Positions 13,953 through 17,730 of a DNA stretch of 17,730 bases are shown here, piece by piece. Each line of letters begins with the position of its first letter. The first letter of the stretch is position 1. The notes under the pieces are model-generated. The model was not told the DNA's origin and made no database searches. It saw nothing but the letters and a program-made list of their open reading frames with translations. The translations under genes were made by a program, and so were the position numbers. Source of the DNA: JAWXBT01 sp964523015 (GTDB taxonomy: Bacteria; Bdellovibrionota_C; UBA2361; J135); assembly GCA_964523015.1 (NCBI GenBank), contig CAZFXN010000055.1, positions 1 through 17,730 of the forward strand. The letters are read 5' to 3'.

Positions 13953-15110
13953 CTAGGCAGCGTTCCTAGCAATCTGCTTTGCAGCTTTTAAGAGATCCCC
14001 AGCAACATAGTCCGACTTAACATCATACAACCCATCCTTACCAGCTTTGCCAGTCTTCATAAGCACAGTTTTACAGCCAGCTCTTTTCCCAGTTTCTATA
14101 TCTGAAGTCATATCTCCAATGAATACGGATTTTTCAATATCAAGATTTAATTCCTCTTTGGCTCTTAAGATCATCCCCTGAGCAGGCTTTCTGCAATTGC
14201 AACCATCCGCTTTTGAATGTGGACAGTAATATATCTTTGAAATTTTAACTCCTGCCTCTCCAGCAGCTTTTAACAATCGGGTATTTACTTTAAAAAAATC
14301 TGACTTTTCGTAGTACCCTAGTCCTATTCCAGGCTGGTTAGTAACTATTACGATTCGATACCCTTGAGACTCAAGCTCTTTCATTCCTTCAATTACATTT
14401 GGTAAAAGTTCAAATTTTTCAGGATCACATAGATAATCAACCTCTTTATTAATTGTACCATCACGATCAATAAAAGCGGCTTTACCTAATGGGAATGCAA
14501 AGTCTTTAGGAGGAGCAGTAATTGCTGGCAATCCATATGCCAAGACAATCCGATCAATAATATTACTACTTGATTGACCTTTAATCATGGGGATGAGAAT
14601 GATCGTACCACCATACTTTTCAACCAGTGGTGCAGAGCTAAGCTTTTCTTTTCCGTAATCACTCGCCTTTATATAAAAATCTGGCTTTAGTACTCCAATA
14701 TTTTCGTTATTATTTTTTTCATCAAAGATAAAAACGTAATCGACTGAAAGTAACGCTGCTATCACGGCAGCTCTATCCTTCTCAGATACAATTGGCCTTA
14801 AATCTCCCTTATTTTTCCTCACAGAAGCATCTGAATTGAGTCCTAAAAAAAGGAGATCGCATTCCGCCTTCGCTTTGATTAGATAATCAACATGCCCCTT
14901 GTGAAGAAGATCGAAGACACCTGAGGTAAAGCCGATTTTTTTTCCAGCCTGTTTGGCTAAAGATATAATCTTAATGGCTTCAGATCTTGAAATAATTTTA
15001 TTAGAAAGTTTTACCTGATTTGATTTTGATCTACTAACAGTTTTTTTAGTAGTTTTCTTTAGGGCTTTTTTTTTACTACCTATTCTCTTAGTTTTAACTC
15101 GCTTTGACAT
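13953..15110 (-). CDS. gmhB: Fused HldE C-terminal-type nucleotidyltransferase and D,D-heptose bisphosphate phosphatase (GmhB)
   Basis: Two enzymes of ADP-L-glycero-D-manno-heptose synthesis for the LPS core in one chain of about 385 residues. Residues 1-40 are a Lys/Arg-rich, probably disordered tail. Residues 41-192 are the heptose 1-phosphate adenylyltransferase (RfaE domain II/HldE-C): GVFDLLHKGH with HKGH at 70-73, and SSSNIIDRI near 180. Residues 212-385 are HAD phosphatase GmhB: nucleophile motif DRDGT at 215-219, TNQ at 257-259, zinc loop CPH at 296-298 with C304 and C306, and GDMTSD at 332-337. The ATG at 15110 is preferred over the adjacent TTG because GGAGGG lies five bases before it, inside the overlapping M48 gene. 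The sugar kinase half of HldE is absent. Confidence 0.93.
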   Translation of the reverse strand: MSKRVKTKRIGSKKKALKKTTKKTVSRSKSNQVKLSNKIISRSEAIKIISLAKQAGKKIGFTSGVFDLLHKGHVDYLIKAKAECDLLFLGLNSDASVRKNKGDLRPIVSEKDRAAVIAALLSVDYVFIFDEKNNNENIGVLKPDFYIKASDYGKEKLSSAPLVEKYGGTIILIPMIKGQSSSNIIDRIVLAYGLPAITAPPKDFAFPLGKAAFIDRDGTINKEVDYLCDPEKFELLPNVIEGMKELESQGYRIVIVTNQPGIGLGYYEKSDFFKVNTRLLKAAGEAGVKISKIYYCPHSKADGCNCRKPAQGMILRAKEELNLDIEKSVFIGDMTSDIETGKRAGCKTVLMKTGKAGKDGLYDVKSDYVAGDLLKAAKQIARNAA

Positions 15111-16356
15111 CAATACCCTCCATGGCCTTTATTCTTTCATGAAGTGTTGGATGCGAATAGTGAAAAAAACTATACAGAGGATGAGGCGTAAAATTTGATA
15201 AGCTTTTTTTAGAAAGCTCCACCAATGCTGTTTTAAGACCTGTAATAGAATTCATAATTTTTACAGCAAATGAATCAGCTTCATATTCATGAATTCTAGA
15301 AAGTCTTGAGAATAAAGGAGACAGCCAAAATGTAATTGGGGCAGAGGCAAAGGAAAATAAAACTAGGGCCCCATGATAAGAGGTGCGATCAAAACCAAAG
15401 GCGAAAAATAAAGGTTCGTAATTTATCAAAAGATTAATAATGTAAAATCCAACAAGAAGTATAGCCAAGGACATTAAGAGTCCTTTTTTAATATGATTTA
15501 ACTTTTCATGTCCTATCTCATGAGCAAGAACTGAGAGAAGCTGATTCTCATTTAAAGTTTCAATCAAAGTATCATATAAAACGATCCGCTTACCTTTTCC
15601 AAACCCTGTAAAATAGGCATTAGCATGCTTCGATCGACGACTTCCATCCATAACAAAAACTGCTTCTGCTTTGTATCCAGCTTTTTTTGTTACCTCCTGG
15701 ATCTTATTCTTTAGCTCTTCGTCACTTAGCTCTGTGAATTTATTAAATAATGGCGCGATCCAAAGAGGGTAAATGTAAACCAGGAAAAGCTGTATCGTTG
15801 CCACAAAAATGAATCCATAAATCCACCAGCGATCTCCTGTCGTAGACATAAACCAGAGAAGTCCGGCAACCATCAAAACAAGAAATATAGAGCTAATTAG
15901 AATGGATTTAATCTGATCAAAGATCCAAAGCTTAGGAGTAGTTTTATTAAATCCAAAACTCTCCTCAATAACAAAGGTACTGTAAAGCGAGAAAGGTAAA
16001 CTTAGAAAGTAAAAACTAAGACTAAAGATGAGGAAGTATAAAACTCCTTCACCGTAGATATTTAAATCTAGTCCAACAATCCAATTATCAAGCAGTCCAA
16101 AACTTCCACTTAAAACTAAAGCTAAAAGGATGCCGCCATTAATCAATGTCGAAACCATCGAGAACTTAAGTTTCACAAGAGAATACTTCACTGATTTTTT
16201 ATGCGTTTCCTCATCGATTGAATCTTTCAAGTACTCTGGAACAGTGGTGGAGTTGGTCTTAATAAAATTAACATTTAGCCAATCAAGAACTAACGAAAAA
16301 GAAAGCTCAAGGAGCAAAAGAACAACATAGATATTTAAAATAAGTGAAGGTGTCAC
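15094..16356 (-). CDS. Ste24-like M48 family zinc metalloprotease
   Basis: A membrane-embedded protease of the CAAX prenyl protease 1 (Ste24) type; bacterial members act in membrane-protein quality control, and substrates here are unknown. The 420-residue product has several N-terminal membrane segments, then the zinc site HEIGH at 279-283 in VLAHEIGHEKLNH, the third ligand E359 in HEYEADSF, further hydrophobic segments and a C-terminal HPTLHERI motif. This layout fits Ste24 rather than HtpX, which is shorter. The start is GTG at 16356, without a clear ribosome site. It overlaps the downstream fusion gene by 17 bases, so the two are co-transcribed and probably coupled. Confidence 0.92.
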   Translation of the reverse strand: MTPSLILNIYVVLLLLELSFSLVLDWLNVNFIKTNSTTVPEYLKDSIDEETHKKSVKYSLVKLKFSMVSTLINGGILLALVLSGSFGLLDNWIVGLDLNIYGEGVLYFLIFSLSFYFLSLPFSLYSTFVIEESFGFNKTTPKLWIFDQIKSILISSIFLVLMVAGLLWFMSTTGDRWWIYGFIFVATIQLFLVYIYPLWIAPLFNKFTELSDEELKNKIQEVTKKAGYKAEAVFVMDGSRRSKHANAYFTGFGKGKRIVLYDTLIETLNENQLLSVLAHEIGHEKLNHIKKGLLMSLAILLVGFYIINLLINYEPLFFAFGFDRTSYHGALVLFSFASAPITFWLSPLFSRLSRIHEYEADSFAVKIMNSITGLKTALVELSKKSLSNFTPHPLYSFFHYSHPTLHERIKAMEGIDVKAS

Positions 16357-16425
16357 GACAAAACATTAACTTGAAATAGGAAATTTACCAAGAATGGGAT
16401 CGTACTTGAGAAATCATTTAAAACC

Positions 16426-16935
16426 CTACCAACCGAAGATAAGCCGCTTTAGCTTATACCACATGCTCTGGCGACTACGAATCATCTGAGACATCGGTCT
16501 TAAAATATCTGGTCTATCAAACGAGCTAAGAGTGGGTTCTCTTTGATCCATAGGAATACCAAAGGTCTCCCTTGTAGATCCACCGGTCTCCTTACGTTGA
16601 CGAGCTTTAACCTCAACTTCAGATGGCGGTGCTCCCCACCAATTACAGATGGTTTTTTCCCTTCCAAACCTATCATCCCAGTTTTTTACACCCTCTGGTA
16701 AGAGCCTGTCATATAGGCTTCGGCCCTTATCATCAACAAGTGCATTATATGCTAAGGTAATGATTTCAAAGTCTATTTCAGCCTTTTGCTTCTCTCCAGC
16801 TAACCCAACCCCAGTCTCTATAAGCTGTCGATATTTTCTGCTGAGCTTTGCATAAGACTCTTCTATCTCATCAGCAGAAGCTTGAGAAGTAAGGCCTAAC
16901 ATGTTGTAATAATTAGTTAATTCACTTTCGCGCAT
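16426..16935 (-). CDS. DnaJ-like domain protein lacking the HPD motif
   Basis: Residues 8-80 form a J-like domain: NYYNMLGLTSQASADEIEESYAKLSRKYRQL, a helical middle and AYNALVDDKGRSLYDRL. The HPD tripeptide that J proteins use to stimulate DnaK ATPase is missing; after KYRQL the chain continues IETGVGLAGEKQ. It is therefore a J-like protein that probably does not act as a standard DnaK co-chaperone. The remaining 90 residues are unrecognised and charged, with a basic end (KLKRLIFGW) that may bind membrane. It lies upstream of the M48 gene with a 69-base gap on the same strand, so it may be the first gene of that operon. Confidence 0.8.
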   Translation of the reverse strand: MRESELTNYYNMLGLTSQASADEIEESYAKLSRKYRQLIETGVGLAGEKQKAEIDFEIITLAYNALVDDKGRSLYDRLLPEGVKNWDDRFGREKTICNWWGAPPSEVEVKARQRKETGGSTRETFGIPMDQREPTLSSFDRPDILRPMSQMIRSRQSMWYKLKRLIFGW

Positions 16936-17001
16936 AGAGCTATCCCATAACTCAGTTTCACACTCAAGTCATCGGCATTTTCAAAATCTTTCTGAAGTTA
17001 A

Positions 17002-17029
17002 AATAAGGGGCAAGATACGCCCACCTATT
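17002..17029 (-). terminator. Probable terminator after the truncated membrane protein gene
   Basis: On the minus strand AATAGG-(T)-GGGC pairs with GCCCCTTATT around a seven-base loop, ten pairs with one bulge and one G-T, followed by TTAACTT. It starts about 20 bases after the stop at 17049. The T tract is short, so moderate confidence. Confidence 0.45.
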
Positions 17030-17048
17030 ATCCTCGGAGTTCCTCAAA

Positions 17049-17677
17049 TTAACGGTGATGCATATCCAAGGACTTCTGCGTAGAAAAGGATAGCAGGATG
17101 AGGTCGTCACCGTCGTATACTAATTGTAGCTGACTATACCAGGATTCAAGTGCTGCTTGTTCAAGCCTTCGATCGAATAGAATAAAATCAGTTCCATAGT
17201 GTTTAGCAATATCTTCTGTTCCGGAGGATCGTTGCTTCCCAAAAAAATGCCTCAGGTCAACTTTCCTTTTTTCCAAATCATCTCCAACGAAGGGTGGATA
17301 CGGCAGTGCTGCCACCTTAAAGCCAAAGGAGGGCAGATACAGCCCCGTCATCAAATCAGTTAAGACAAGGCTCCCCTCTGGTATTATACCTTCCAATTTC
17401 CTGTACCTTTCATATTGGGACGCTTGAACCGGAGAGGTGCTATTCAGAGTAACCGCTATACGTAGTAGTGGAGAAATCACCAATGCCAAAATAGCAATAT
17501 TTAATTTTTTCCCAAGTCGAGGATTCTTTTGGGCCATCTGAACTAGCCCTGCACAAATAATCATTTGCATTAGGAATACTATGTGCGCTACGACTCTTCC
17601 ATAATTCCACTTATCGAAAACATATCCATAAGAATAGCAGAAGATCAAAAGAAGGATGCTTAAAGAAAGAGGGTCAC
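17049..17677 (-). pseudogene. 3' part of a polytopic membrane protein gene, cut by an insertion sequence
   Basis: Visible product: DPLSLSILLLIFCYSYGYV, then KWNYGRVVAHIVFLMQMI and a further membrane segment near NIAILALVISPLLRIAV, followed by a soluble domain with IPEGSLVLTDLMTGLYLPSFG and FGKQRSSGTEDIAKHYGTDFILFDR. This layout (several membrane helices, then a periplasmic C-terminal domain) resembles the end of a GT-C type glycosyltransferase or related polytopic membrane protein. The frame stays open upstream of the TTG at 17648 but becomes IS end sequence at 17678, so the 5' part is missing. A TTG-started product of 199 residues is possible but would be only a fragment. Family assignment is tentative. 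Confidence 0.6.
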
Positions 17678-17730
17678 TGATCTTCCCCCACTTTAGTGGA
17701 CACTTATTCCACTAAGCTGCGACCTTGAAC
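17678..17730. mobile_element. End of an IS3-family-like insertion sequence (partial)
   Basis: From 17678 the sequence reads TGATCTTCCCC, then TTTAGTGGACAC at 17692-17703. From memory this is the pattern of IS3-family terminal repeats (TGA start, C run, then GTGGACAC). It contains an inner inverted repeat TTAGTGGA/TCCACTAA (17693-17715). The sequence continues past the window edge, so the transposase and the other end are not visible. The open frame of the adjacent gene stops making sense at this boundary. Confidence 0.55.

Overview
The window (about 40% GC by eye) comes from a Gram-negative (didermic) bacterium. It carries a rod-shape operon (MreBCD and PBP2), a bactofilin, and an ADP-heptose enzyme fusion that implies heptose-containing LPS. 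Nothing here fixes the phylum. The bactofilin, the Ste24-like protease and the many uncharacterised secreted proteins fit deltaproteobacterial-type or other environmental didermic lineages, but that is only a guess.

Layout. 1-3741 (minus strand): the elongasome cluster mreB - [276-bp repeat] - mreC - mreD - mrdA, with mrdA cut by the window edge. 3757-4262: 11-bp tandem repeats upstream of mreB, then a small conserved-looking hypothetical gene. 4263-5111: a possible structured segment, a promoter, five 16-bp tandem repeats and a stand-alone rplS with unusual N- and C-terminal extensions. 5112-8974: an accessory stretch with three unrelated exported proteins (a propeller-like one whose signal peptide looks frameshifted, a cysteine-rich one, and an Asn/Tyr-rich coiled-coil one) and long gene-poor gaps. 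8975-10594: bactofilin, divergent from a sugar-phosphate nucleotidyltransferase, with a small inverted-repeat element between them. 10631-12084: a two-gene unit of unknown function with strong ribosome binding sites and an intrinsic terminator; the small first protein has the helical-hairpin look of a secretion needle or rod protein. 12258-13944: the second copy of the 276-bp repeat, ending one base before the cysS start codon. 13953-16935 (minus): HldE-C/GmhB fusion, Ste24-like M48 protease and a J-like protein. 17049-17730: the 3' part of a membrane protein gene, apparently interrupted by the end of an IS3-family element that runs out of the window.

How it fits together. Most recognised genes serve envelope construction: elongation (Mre/PBP2), cytoskeletal scaffold (bactofilin), LPS core heptose (HldE-C/GmhB), nucleotide-sugar supply and membrane proteolysis. 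rplS and cysS are translation genes outside their usual operon settings.

The most interesting signal is the 276-bp MITE-like element, present as two identical copies 9.9 kb apart. Its ends resemble Correia-type elements (TATAG termini, TA target), and it has a modular internal structure built from four alternating copies of its terminal motif plus a row of hairpins, two of them with GAA loops. One copy separates mreB from mreC. The other supplies the whole immediate 5' leader of cysS. A second, smaller element at 9643-9759 shares the ATAG termini and a GAA-loop hairpin.
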